From assembly GCF_965139615.1 (NCBI RefSeq), contig NZ_CBCSIQ010000008.1, positions 1-64,000 on the forward strand: a DNA stretch of 64,000 nucleotides, read 5' to 3'. The notes beneath the pieces are model-generated. The model worked only from the letters and a program-made list of their open reading frames with translations. It did not search any database and had not been told where the DNA came from. Within the stretch, counting starts at the first letter, position 1, and every line of letters begins with the position of its first letter. A program made the translations under genes and the position numbers. This DNA comes from Kerstersia similis. Its GTDB lineage: Bacteria > Pseudomonadota > Gammaproteobacteria > Burkholderiales > Burkholderiaceae_B. Shown one piece after another: positions 8,152 to 17,500 of this stretch.

Positions 8152-8515
8152 CAATATTACAGACATTGCTGCGGGCCCGCGAGGGAATGCCGCTGCCGGA
8201 TGGGGAGTGTTGCTTTGATGCTGGGCTGCGTATCGACCAGAACGGTCGGGACAGGGGAGAGTATGCCCTTGGCTGACGACAGGGGCTGGTAGAAAAGCGC
8301 GGACCGTTTTGCCTGGCAGGTCGTAGCCTGGAGCCTGGCAAGGGTTGGCAATGTGTGTGCGGGGAGGGCTTGAGGACCCTGGTCGTTGGCGCCGGTGGGG
8401 CCCGGGGCGCGGAGATGTCTTCGAGGCGGCCGGGAGAGGGGCGGCGGATGAAGTGAGCGGAGGGCTGCAAGGCGCGCCCTGCACCATGCGGTGCGGGGCG
8501 CGCGAGGTGGGGGGA
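8152..8515. other. Intergenic stretch between MFS and nitroreductase genes
   Basis: About 360 GC-rich bases. Apart from the AT-rich promoter region near the transporter start I see no gene, repeat or hairpin with a T run. Confidence 0.45.
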
Positions 8516-9106
8516 TCAGAGGATGCGGGCGGCGTCATCAAACGGCAGCCGCGGGCCGCGCGGGAAGCCGGCTCCCGGTGCTGCGTAGCCCAGGTTGATG
8601 AGGAAATTGCTCTTCCACTTTCCGTCCGGGAAGAATTCGGCATCCAGCTTGGCGGCGTCGAAGCCGCTCATGGCGCCGGCGTCCAGCCCCAGTGCGCGTG
8701 CGGCAATGATCAGGTAGGCGCCTTGCAGCGAGCTGTTGCGGAATGCCGTCGGGCTGATCAGGCCGGGATTGTTGACAAACAGGCTGCGGGCATCATACCC
8801 AGGGAACTGGGTGGGCAGTTGTTCGTGAAATTCGGAGTCCTGGGCGATGATCACGGTAACGGGCGCGGCCAGGGTCTTGTCCAGATTGCCGGCGGCCAGG
8901 GCGGGGGCCAGGCGTTGCTTGGCTTCCTTGCTGCGTACGAAGACGTAGCGGCCGGGCTGTGCATTGAATGCGGTCGGTCCCCACTTCAGCAAGTCATACA
9001 GTTGGTGCAGCGTGTCGTCGGTGACGGGCTGATCGGTGAACTGATGGATGCTGTGCGCGTCGGTAAACAATTGCGCCAGAACGTCTTGCGAAAGTGGGGT
9101 GCTCAT
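8516..9106 (-). CDS. Malonic semialdehyde reductase-like nitroreductase (RutE/HadB family)
   Basis: 196-residue FMN-dependent oxidoreductase. Family features are the short length, the N-terminal HSIHQFTDQPVTDDTLHQLYDL, the FMN-contact segment WGPTAFNAQPGRYVFVRS (about 43-60), and the C-terminal GYAAPGAGFPRGPRLPFDD. RutE reduces 3-oxopropanoate in pyrimidine catabolism, but no other rut gene is present, so general nitroreductase or aldehyde-detoxifying activity is equally possible. Monocistronic. Confidence 0.85.
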   Translation of the reverse strand: MSTPLSQDVLAQLFTDAHSIHQFTDQPVTDDTLHQLYDLLKWGPTAFNAQPGRYVFVRSKEAKQRLAPALAAGNLDKTLAAPVTVIIAQDSEFHEQLPTQFPGYDARSLFVNNPGLISPTAFRNSSLQGAYLIIAARALGLDAGAMSGFDAAKLDAEFFPDGKWKSNFLINLGYAAPGAGFPRGPRLPFDDAARIL

Positions 9107-9255
9107 GGACGAATCCTGTCTCGGTCAATGGTGTGGAATGCCGCCCTATTGTATTCGTGTGGAACGGCCTCCAGAGGGCTTTAGCTTATTACCGGAATGA
9201 GGGGGTGGCGGGCGCCTGAAGGCATCTGCAACAGCTGATACAGGTGCGCAAACGG

Positions 9256-9292
9256 GATTGCACACAGCTTGAGGCATTGCCGTTATAATTCG
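9256..9292 (+). promoter_or_regulatory. Possible scpB promoter
   Basis: A consensus TATAAT follows GCCGT near 9286-9291, with TTGCAC upstream at a rather long spacing (20 bases). It would give a leader of about 300 bases before scpB. Confidence 0.4.
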
Positions 9293-9599
9293 CCTATAGA
9301 AAGCAGGGTTTCTGTATGCGCCGTTTGCTGGCGGTTGCGCTTCAAAAGGGCAACTGGCAACGTATCCATGCATCGTCCTGCTGTTTTCCGGGTGCCACCC
9401 CTGCTCAGGTTCAGCAGGGTTCCTGTTGGCCCTGGTTCCGGTAATGAAAAGACAGCAACTACCCCCGGCGCCCATGATGGCGGCGCGGATGTGGTCTGCT
9501 CCTGCCGATATAAAGTGTTGCGTCCAGGTTTGTGCCGTTCTTCCTCGTCTGGCGAGGGAGTCATAGCGGTGCATGCGTTGCCTTACGCATTGGGATTTC
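9293..9599 (+). other. ~300-base leader before scpB
   Basis: Stretch between the likely -10 box and the scpB start. It contains several short inverted repeats (for example around CCTGCTCAGGTTCAGCAGGG, 9410-9430) but no recognised riboswitch or convincing reading frame. Confidence 0.35.
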
Positions 9600-10406
9600 A
9601 TGAACGACGACGAGGCAGTAGTAGTGCTCGAAGCCGCGCTGTTATGTGCGGAGGCGCCGATGCCGCTTGCTGATTTGCGCAAGTTGTTTGGTGCGCCGTT
9701 GGTTGAGAATGCTCAGGTACGGGCATGGCTGGAAGGCCTGCAGGCCCGCTGGGCAGGGCGCGGGCTGGTGCTGACGGAGTTGGCTTCCGGGTGGCGGTTT
9801 CAGTCCACGCCAGCCATGCAGCCATATCTTGAGCGTTTGAATCCCGAGCGTTCGCCTCGTTATTCGAGGGCGGTGATGGAAACCTTGGCCATCATTGCGT
9901 GGCGTCAGCCCGTGACGCGCGGTGATATCGAAGATATTCGTGGCGTTACGGTGTCCACGCAGATCGTCCGGGTGCTGGAAGAGCGGGGCTGGATCGAGGT
10001 GGTGGGGCATCGGGAGGCACCCGGCCGTCCTGCGCTGCTCGCGACGACGCGCCAGTTTCTTGATGACTTGGGCTTGCGTGCGCTCGATGAATTGCCTGAT
10101 TTGCGTGCGCTGGATGATGCCGAGCTGGCCGCAGTAGGCCAGGGCTTGCTGGAAAGTGCGCAGGCAGGGGCATCACCGCTAGCCTCGGCTGTGCTGGAAG
10201 AGGGCGGCACGGGTATGGCGGTTGCGCTGGAGCCGGCAGAAAGTGCGCTGCAGGATGGTGCGGAGCTGGCGCCCCGAAGGGGGAATGTGCCGGTGCAGCG
10301 CGAAATGGAAATGCATGAGGCATCCGTGACAACGGGTGCCGCCGTGGAAGGTGATGCTGCAGCTGATGCGCAAGCCCTCGCGGCAGACAATAAACAAGAT
10401 AATTGA
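9600..10406 (+). CDS. scpB: Segregation and condensation protein B
   Basis: 268-residue kleisin-associated subunit of the SMC-ScpAB complex, which compacts and segregates the chromosome. The conserved winged-helix tandem is visible: EAALLCAEAPMPLADLRKLF at the N-terminus, GWRFQSTP, the signature YSRAVMETLAIIAWRQPVTRGDIEDIRGV (about 80-110) and GRPALLATTRQFLDDLGLRALDELP. The last ~80 residues are an Ala/Glu-rich tail without counterpart in short homologues. scpA is not next to it. The ATG at 9600 is preferred over an ATG at 9573 from family length. rluB follows within 21 bases, so the two are probably cotranscribed. Confidence 0.92.
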   Translation: MNDDEAVVVLEAALLCAEAPMPLADLRKLFGAPLVENAQVRAWLEGLQARWAGRGLVLTELASGWRFQSTPAMQPYLERLNPERSPRYSRAVMETLAIIAWRQPVTRGDIEDIRGVTVSTQIVRVLEERGWIEVVGHREAPGRPALLATTRQFLDDLGLRALDELPDLRALDDAELAAVGQGLLESAQAGASPLASAVLEEGGTGMAVALEPAESALQDGAELAPRRGNVPVQREMEMHEASVTTGAAVEGDAAADAQALAADNKQDN

Positions 10407-10426
10407 AAGATGGAGTTTGGGTCGAT

Positions 10427-12169
10427 ATGGACAATGACTTGCAGCAGGATGGCGTAGTCGCAGAGGCTGGGGCAGGCGACGCGCAGGATGGCGCAGCCCG
10501 CACTCGGGGGCGCAAATTGCGTACGCCGTTCCGTCGTCGTCGCACGGACAAGGGGGCGGCTGCACAGGCGCAGGAAGTGCCGGGCAGTGAAGGCGGCGCT
10601 GCGTCTCAGGAGGGGGTGTCGGTCGAGGGGCAGGAAGCGGCAGCGCCGGCGCCGCGGCGCCAGCCTCGTGCCCGCAGTGCAGGTAAGGGTGCGGCGGCCA
10701 AGGCTGCTGGCCAGGCGGCCGCGACCGAGGGCAAGAGCGCTGCGCCTGGGACGGAAAAAGAGGCCCAGGAAGCATTGGCCTATCTCGAGAGTTCGGCGCA
10801 GACGGTGCAGCGCTTGGGCAAGTTCATGTCCAGCGATGCGGTCATGCCCAAGCTGCATAAAGTGCTGGCGGATGCGGGCATCGGTTCGCGGCGCGATATG
10901 GAAGAGTTGATCGTGGCTGGCCGCGTGTCGGTCAATGGTGAACCCGCCCACATTGGTCAGCGCGTGAAGCCGGACGATCTGGTTCGAGTCAATGGCAAGC
11001 CGATTACACGGCCCAATGCCAAGAAGCCGCCGCGCGTGATTCTTTATCACAAGCCCGCTGGCGAAATCGTCAGTCATGACGATCCGGCAGGTCGGGCCAA
11101 CGTGTTTGCCCGCCTGCCGAAAATGAAAGTGGGCAAGTGGCTGTCGGTGGGGCGCCTGGATCTGAATACAGAAGGTCTGCTGATCTTGACCACATCGGGT
11201 GATATGGCCAACCGCCTGATGCATCCCCGTTATGGTGCCGAGCGCGAATATGCGGTTCGTGTGCTGGGCGAGTTGGGCGACGAGCAGCGTCAGGCCTTGC
11301 TGGATGGGGTCGAGCTGGAAGATGGACGCGCGGCGTTCAACAGCCTGGAATTCATTGGTGGTGAAGGCAGCAACCGCTGGTATCGCGTGACCTTGAATGA
11401 AGGGCGTAATCGCGAGGTGCGGCGCATGTTCGAGCAGGCTGGCGTGACCGTCAGTCGTCTGATCCGCACGCGTTTCGGGGATGTGGTGCTGCCGCGTAAC
11501 CTGAAGCGTGGTCGCTGGGAGGAGCTCGATGCGCAGGTTGTGACTGCGCTGCTGGTGAGCATGGGCTTGCTGCGCGACGAGGAAAGCAAGGGCAAGGGGC
11601 GGCGTCCCGCTCAGCCGCTGTCGCATGACAGCGCATTGCCGCCGGGCTTCGGTACCATGGACCGCAATGGCATGAGTGGTGCGCGCATCGGCAAGCGTGG
11701 CAAATTGCAAGGTGGGCGCAAGGAAGGAGCGGGGTTGGATCCGTTCACTTCCGGTTTGATGATTTCCGGTGGCTATGCCAATGGTCACCCCCTGGCCGGG
11801 CAGTCGCAGGGCCAGGGCGCCAAGCCGAAGGGCGCGGGCGCTGGCCGGACGGGTAAGCCGGGTGGTGCCCGAGGGGGCAGCAAGGCGGCGCAAGGCGCAG
11901 GGCAAGGGCGCGCGCCGCGTGCCGAGCGCGAGGGCGATGCCGCTGGCCAGGGCCAGCAGCCGCGCCGTCGCAGCAGCGCAAGCGCGAAGCCGGCGGGCAA
12001 GCCCGCCGCAGCCGGTGCAGCGCCGCGCCAGCAGAAGGCTGCCAAGCCTCAGTCGCAAAACCGCAAGCCTCAGGGGCGCGCGCGTGACAAAGGCGATGAT
12101 TGGCAGCCCAAGGGTGCGGCCGCGCATGAGTCGCGTCTGGGTTTTTTGTCCGGGCGTGAGGGGCGTTAA
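10427..12169 (+). CDS. rluB: 23S rRNA pseudouridine synthase B with long basic tails
   Basis: Forms a pseudouridine in helix 89 of 23S rRNA (position 2605 in E. coli). The core lies at about residues 140-395: an S4 RNA-binding domain (KLHKVLADAGIGSRRDMEELI) and the catalytic domain with GRLDLNTEGLLILTTSG, whose Asp is the catalytic residue, and LNEGRNREVRRMFE. The 580-residue product is about twice the E. coli size. It has a ~135-residue Ala/Arg/Lys-rich N-terminal extension and a ~180-residue Gly/Lys/Arg/Gln-rich C-terminal tail, both low-complexity and probably disordered. GGAG lies 11 bases before the chosen ATG. A TTG further upstream overlaps the scpB stop. Confidence 0.92.
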   Translation: MDNDLQQDGVVAEAGAGDAQDGAARTRGRKLRTPFRRRRTDKGAAAQAQEVPGSEGGAASQEGVSVEGQEAAAPAPRRQPRARSAGKGAAAKAAGQAAATEGKSAAPGTEKEAQEALAYLESSAQTVQRLGKFMSSDAVMPKLHKVLADAGIGSRRDMEELIVAGRVSVNGEPAHIGQRVKPDDLVRVNGKPITRPNAKKPPRVILYHKPAGEIVSHDDPAGRANVFARLPKMKVGKWLSVGRLDLNTEGLLILTTSGDMANRLMHPRYGAEREYAVRVLGELGDEQRQALLDGVELEDGRAAFNSLEFIGGEGSNRWYRVTLNEGRNREVRRMFEQAGVTVSRLIRTRFGDVVLPRNLKRGRWEELDAQVVTALLVSMGLLRDEESKGKGRRPAQPLSHDSALPPGFGTMDRNGMSGARIGKRGKLQGGRKEGAGLDPFTSGLMISGGYANGHPLAGQSQGQGAKPKGAGAGRTGKPGGARGGSKAAQGAGQGRAPRAEREGDAAGQGQQPRRRSSASAKPAGKPAAAGAAPRQQKAAKPQSQNRKPQGRARDKGDDWQPKGAAAHESRLGFLSGREGR

Positions 12170-12271
12170 GCCTTGCCTGTGATTCCTGCGCCGCGTGGGC
12201 GGCTTCAGGATGACGGGGAGTTGTGGTTTTGGTGCATCGAACGCGTACTTTAGGCGTTCGATGGCGATTTC

Positions 12272-12280
12272 TGCTAAAAT
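12272..12280 (+). promoter_or_regulatory. Extended -10 promoter for the rimP operon
   Basis: TGCTAAAAT (12272-12280) is an extended -10 element (TG-N-TAAAAT) that needs no strong -35 box. Transcription would start near 12287, giving a leader of about 230 bases before rimP. Confidence 0.55.
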
Positions 12281-12462
12281 CCACTGTTTTCATGGTCTTG
12301 TCGGATTTTGTCTGCGCAGAGCACAGCAATGCTTGTCAGCGCAGCCATCGGCGGGATCCATGCGCAGGAGCAGCGCCGGAAGATCGGCGCGCATCCGGCC
12401 TTCCGGCTGGCGCGCCGCTGCCGGCTCCAGGTAATTCCTGGTCGCTCTCAACGGCAATGATG

Positions 12463-12515
12463 GCGTCTGGCACAGACGCAACATATGGGCTGGGCGATCA
12501 CAGCCCATTTTTTTT
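12463..12515 (+). promoter_or_regulatory. Terminator-like attenuator hairpin directly before rimP
   Basis: A small hairpin GCGTCTG-GCA-CAGACGC (12463-12479) is followed by ATGGGCTG (12485-12492), an 8-base loop, CAGCCCAT (12501-12508) and a run of eight T. The T run ends four bases before the rimP ATG, where a ribosome site would be expected. This has the form of an intrinsic terminator inside the leader of the rimP-nusA-infB operon. Attenuation, perhaps sensed through NusA or RimP, is inference. Confidence 0.65.
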
Positions 12516-12519
12516 GAAT

Positions 12520-12999
12520 ATGGCAGATTTATACGCATTGACGGAAGCTGCCCTGGCGGGCATGGGTGTCGAACTGATCGACGTCGAACGGGCCGCCCAG
12601 GGGTTGCTGCGAGTAACTATTGACCGCGAAGGCGGTGTGACCCTGGAGAACTGCGAGCAGGTTTCCCGGCAGCTTTCGCGCGTCTTCGAAGTCGAGAATA
12701 TCGACTATCAGCGGCTGGAAGTCGGTTCGCCTGGCGTGGATCGGCCGCTGCGCCGTGAGGCGGATTTTGTCCGTTTCGCCGGTGAACGAGTGGAAATCAA
12801 GCTGCGCGAGCCGCTGGAGAACCGCAAGGTGTTTTCCGGTGTGTTGCGAGTGGCCGAAGCCGAGGGCGAAGAAGCCGCCGGGTTTGAGCTGGAATTTGAG
12901 GCAAAGAAGGGCGAGGTTCAGGTCTTGAAGTTCGTGTTCGACGACGTCGAGCGCGCCAAGCTGGATCCGCTTCTGAATTTCAAGGGCAAAAAGCGATGA
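12520..12999 (+). CDS. rimP: Ribosome maturation factor RimP
   Basis: 159-residue factor needed for maturation of the 30S subunit. Family segments are MGVELIDVERAAQGLLRVTID, TLENCEQVSRQLSRVFEVE and YQRLEVGSPGVDRPLRREADF in the N-terminal domain, followed by an Sm-like C-terminal domain ending LDPLLNFKGKKR. The frame is open upstream, but 12520 gives the usual family N-terminus. The start lacks a Shine-Dalgarno sequence and sits just behind a terminator-like hairpin. Its stop overlaps the nusA start (ATGA). Confidence 0.95.
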   Translation: MADLYALTEAALAGMGVELIDVERAAQGLLRVTIDREGGVTLENCEQVSRQLSRVFEVENIDYQRLEVGSPGVDRPLRREADFVRFAGERVEIKLREPLENRKVFSGVLRVAEAEGEEAAGFELEFEAKKGEVQVLKFVFDDVERAKLDPLLNFKGKKR

Positions 13000-14489
13000 G
13001 TCGCGAAATTCTTTTGTTGGTCGATGCGCTGGCGCGTGAAAAGAACGTGGCCCGTGAAGTGGTCTTCGAGGCTGTCGAAGGCGCCTTGGCTTCAGCCATG
13101 AAGAAGCGTTTCAAGGATGACGCGGATATCCGTGTTTCCATTGATCGCACGACGGGCGAGCATGAAGGCTTCCGCCGTTGGCTGGTCGTGCCCGATGAGG
13201 CAGGCCTGCAGGCACCGGATCGCGAAGAGTTGCTCTCGGATGCCGAAGAGGCAGTGCCTGGCATCCAGGTGGGCGAGTACATCGAGGAACCACTGGAACC
13301 GGTCGAATTCGGCCGTATCGGTGCGCAGGCGGCGAAACAGGCCATTCTGCAGAAGATCCGCGACGCTGAGCGCGAACAGGTGCTCAACGATTTCCTGGAA
13401 CGTGGCGAGAGCATCGTTTCGGGTGCGGTCAAGCGCATGGACAAGGGCGATTGCATTATCGACCTGGGCCGTATCGAAGCTCGTCTGCCTCGTTCCGAAA
13501 TGATCCCCAAGGAAAACCTGCGGATCGGTGACCGTGTGCGCGCCTATGTGAAGACGGTTGACCACGCTGCGCGTGGCCAACAAGTCATCCTGTCGCGTAC
13601 CTCGCCCGAGTTCATCAAGGAACTGTTCGAGAATGAAGTGCCCGAAATCGAACAGGGCTTGCTGGAAATCAAGGCGGCCGCGCGTGACGCCGGCATGCGT
13701 GCCAAGATTGCCGTGGTCGCCTACGATAAGCGTATCGACCCCATCGGCACCTGCGTGGGTATGCGTGGTTCGCGTGTGACTGCCGTGCGCAACGAGCTGG
13801 GCGGCGAGCAAGTGGATATCGTCCTGTGGTCCGAAGATCCGGCACAGTTCGTGATCGGTGCATTGGCACCGGCCAATGTCGAATCCATTGTGGTTGACGA
13901 GGATCGTCATGCCATGGATGTCGTGGTCGATGAAGAAAACCTGCCCAAGGCCATTGGCGCCAAGGGTCAGAACGTACGTCTGGCGTCCGAACTGACGGGC
14001 TGGCAGATCAATATCATGACCCCGCAGGAAAGCCAGGACCGCGCTGAAAGCGAACGGGCCGCATGGCGTGCGGTGTTCATGGGCAAGCTGGATGTGGACG
14101 AAGAGATCGCCAACATCCTGATCGACGAAGGTTTCACCGGCCTCGAGGAAGTGGCGTATGTGCCTATCCACGAATTGCTGGAAATCGAAGCGTTCGACGA
14201 AGACACCGTCAACGAATTGCGTGCCCGTGCCCGTAATGCGTTGCAGGAAGAAGCCGAGCGCAATGCCAGCCAGCAGCCGGATCTGTCGCTCGATACGCTG
14301 GAAGGCGTGACGCCGGAGTTGCTGGCTGTGCTGGAAACGCATGGCGTTAAGGACCGCGATGACCTCGCGGAACTGGCGACTGACGAATTGGCCGAACTGG
14401 CCGGCATCGACGCCGAAGCCGCCAGCGAGCTGATCATGCGTGCCCGGGCCCACTGGTTCGATGACGAGGGCGATGCGTCCGCTAAGTGA
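12996..14489 (+). CDS. nusA: Transcription termination/antitermination protein NusA
   Basis: 497-residue RNA-polymerase-binding factor controlling pausing, termination and antitermination. Visible in order: N-terminal RNAP-binding domain (EILLLVDALAREKNVAREVVFE), S1 domain (about 135-200, SGAVKRMDKGDCIIDLG), KH1 and KH2 with VGMRGSRVTAVRNEL and AIGAKGQNVRLASELTGW, and two acidic AR repeats at the C-terminus (LEGVTPELLAVLETHGV...LAELAGIDAEAASELI). The second AR repeat is typical of proteobacteria. It overlaps rimP by four bases and is followed by infB after 59 bases. Confidence 0.97.
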   Translation: MSREILLLVDALAREKNVAREVVFEAVEGALASAMKKRFKDDADIRVSIDRTTGEHEGFRRWLVVPDEAGLQAPDREELLSDAEEAVPGIQVGEYIEEPLEPVEFGRIGAQAAKQAILQKIRDAEREQVLNDFLERGESIVSGAVKRMDKGDCIIDLGRIEARLPRSEMIPKENLRIGDRVRAYVKTVDHAARGQQVILSRTSPEFIKELFENEVPEIEQGLLEIKAAARDAGMRAKIAVVAYDKRIDPIGTCVGMRGSRVTAVRNELGGEQVDIVLWSEDPAQFVIGALAPANVESIVVDEDRHAMDVVVDEENLPKAIGAKGQNVRLASELTGWQINIMTPQESQDRAESERAAWRAVFMGKLDVDEEIANILIDEGFTGLEEVAYVPIHELLEIEAFDEDTVNELRARARNALQEEAERNASQQPDLSLDTLEGVTPELLAVLETHGVKDRDDLAELATDELAELAGIDAEAASELIMRARAHWFDDEGDASAK

Positions 14490-14548
14490 CGCGTCTGCTG
14501 TCATGAGCCATAGATAGAATCAGAAGTTATCAGGTGAGAGAGAGCCGA

Positions 14549-17500
14549 ATGTCGAGTAATACCGTCGCCCAGTTCGCTAGTGAGCTGAAAATATCTGCAA
14601 CTGTACTGCTGGAGCAGTTCAGGGGAGCAGGTGTTGACCTCAAATCGGTAGACGATACCGTCACTGATAGCGATAAGGCGAAGCGGTCGGATTGGCTGCG
14701 CCGCAAGGACGGTTCTGCGGATGGCGGGCGTAAAATAACGCTCACCCGCCGGCAGACCTCCGAAATCCGCCAGGCAGATGCCAGCGGACGTTCGCGTACG
14801 ATTTCCGTCGAAGTCCGCAAAAAGCGTGTGTTCGTGAAACGTGACACGCTGGATGCCGCGGCTCCCTCCGCCGAGCTGGCGACGCCTGCTGCCCCTCAGG
14901 CGGCAGCCCAGCCTGAAACGGTGGCGCCTGCGCCTGCCCCCGTGCCAACGCCAGCGCCGGTTCAGACCGCGCCTGTCGTTGAGCCGGTGGCCGTGCACAA
15001 GGTCGAGCCTGAAATTCAGACGCCGGCGCCGGAGGCTCCCGTTGTGGCGGAAACCGCGCCGGCAGCACCTGAGGCTGCTGAAGTCGTCAAACAACCCGAG
15101 GCACCGGCAAAACCCGCCGAGCCCGTGGTTGAAAGCGCCGCTGCCGAGCCCGCAGCGGTAGTGCCAGAAGAGAAACAGGAACCGGAAGCTCCTTTGAATA
15201 AGATTGTTGCGCCGTCCGTCGCAGATCGTGGCGACTCCCCGTCGTCCAGGCAGGATCAAGAAGCCGGCCGCGTTGCCGCGAACCAGGCTCGGCCCGAAAA
15301 CAAGAAACCGGCTGCTGCGCAACCCGCAGCGGCCGGCCGTCCCGCCGCGCCTGCGGCTGGCGCCCAGGCAGGTGCGCGCAAGCCGGCACTGAGCCCGCTG
15401 CGCAACTTGCGTCGGGGCGAAGCGCCTGCCGCTGCTGCACCGCGCGCCGGTGCTGCATCGGAAAACGATGGCGCCAATTCGGATCGCGAAGCCGCTCGTC
15501 GCCGCGCCGAGGCGGAAGCCGCTGCCTTGCGTGAGATGCTGAACCGTCCGCGCAAGGTGCTGCGTGCGCCGGAACCGGAAGCCAAGCCGGCTGCGACGCT
15601 GCACAAGCCAGCTGCTGGCAAGGCTAAGGACAAGGAAAAGGGCGCCAAGGAAGAAGTGGGCGGCAAGAAGGTCGTCAAGGCGGCTGAACTGTCCTCGTCC
15701 TGGTCGGACGAAAGCTCGCGCAAGAAACCGGCTGACAAGGCCGCTGCGACACCTGGCGGTGCCCGCGAAGGCTGGCGCGCCGGTGGCAAGGCAGGTAAGG
15801 GCGGCAAGGGTGGCAAGGGCGGTCGTCGCGGTCAGGGTGATCGCAACTCGGCACAGCAACCCGCACAGGCGGAATTCATCTCCCGCGAAGTCCATGTGCC
15901 CGAAACCATTACGGTGGCGGATCTCGCCCACAAGATGGCCGTCAAGGCAGCTGAGGTCATCAAGCAATTGATGAAGCTCGGCCAGATGGTGACCATCAAC
16001 CAGGTGCTGGACCAGGAAACGGCCATGATCGTGGTCGAAGAACTGGGTCACAAGGCTATCGCTGCCAAGCTGGACGATCCGGAAGCCTTCCTGATTGACC
16101 AGGAATCGGATCAGACGGAAGTGGTGGAATTGCCGCGTGCGCCGGTCGTGACCGTCATGGGCCACGTTGACCACGGCAAGACCTCGCTGCTGGATTACAT
16201 CCGCCGCTCGAAGGTTGCCACTGGCGAAGCCGGCGGCATTACCCAGCATATCGGCGCCTACAGCGTGGATACGGCGCGCGGTATGGTGACCTTCCTGGAT
16301 ACCCCGGGGCACGAAGCGTTTACCGCCATGCGTGCACGTGGTGCCAAGGCAACCGATATCGTGATTCTGGTGGTGGCAGCGGACGACGGCGTGATGCCGC
16401 AAACCCGCGAAGCCATTCACCACGCCAAGGCGGCAGGCGTGCCTATCGTCGTGGCGATCAACAAGATTGACAAGCCCGAAGCCAATCCGGAACGCGTCAA
16501 GCAGGAACTGGTGGCCGAGGAAGTCGTGCCGGAAGAATACGGTGGCGATATTCCCTTCGTGCCCGTGTCCGCCAAGACTGGTCAGGGTATCGACGACCTG
16601 CTGGAAAACGTGCTGCTGCAAGCAGAAATGCTGGAGCTCAAGGCGCCGGTGGATGCACCGGCCAAGGGCCTGGTTATCGAAGCCCGCCTGGACAAGGGCC
16701 GTGGCGCTGTGGCCACCATTCTGGTGCTGAGCGGTACGCTGCATCGCGGCGACGCCGTGTTGGCAGGCGCCAGCTATGGCCGTGTGCGCGCCATGCTGGA
16801 CGATACCGGCAAGCCGACTAATTCGGCCGGCCCCGCTATTCCGGTGGAAATCCAGGGCTTGACCGAAGTGCCGGCTGCGGGCGATGAGCTGATGGTGCTG
16901 AATGACGAGCGCAAGGCGCGCGAAATCGCGCTGTTCCGTCAAGGCAAGTACCGCGATGTGAAGCTGGCGCGTCAGCAGGCAGCCAAGCTGGAGTCCATGT
17001 TCGACAACATGCGCGAAGGCACGCAGACGCTGTCCCTGATCATCAAGACCGATGTGCAGGGTTCGCAGGAAGCACTGGCGCAGTCGCTGCTCAAGCTGGC
17101 AACCGACGAAGTCCGAGTCCAGGTCGTGCACGCTGGCGTGGGTGGTATCAGCGAAAGCGATATCAACCTGGCCATTGCGTCCGGCGCCGTGGTCATCGGC
17201 TTCAACGTTCGTGCGGATCAGAGCGCCAAGAAACTGGCCGAGAGCAACGATGTCGATGTGCGCTACTACAACATCATTTACGATGCGGTAGATGAGGTGA
17301 AGGCAGCCATGTCTGGCATGCTGGCACCGGAGAAGCGCGAAGAAATCATCGGTCTGGTGGAAATTCGCGAGATCTTCAGCGTGTCCCGTGTGGGCAACAT
17401 CGCTGGTTGTATGGTGCTGGAAGGGATTGTGCGCCGCGACTCGCAGGTTCGCCTGCTGCGTCGCAACGTGGTGCAATGGACCGGCCAGTTGGATTCGCTG

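Noticed and set aside
8345..9184. 279-codon plus-strand frame opposite the nitroreductase
   Set aside because: Complement of a well-recognised FMN enzyme; no motif of its own.
9905..12127. 740-codon open frame on the minus strand opposite scpB/rluB
   Set aside because: Antisense of well-supported genes; Arg/Leu/His-rich translation without any domain, as expected from high-GC codon bias.
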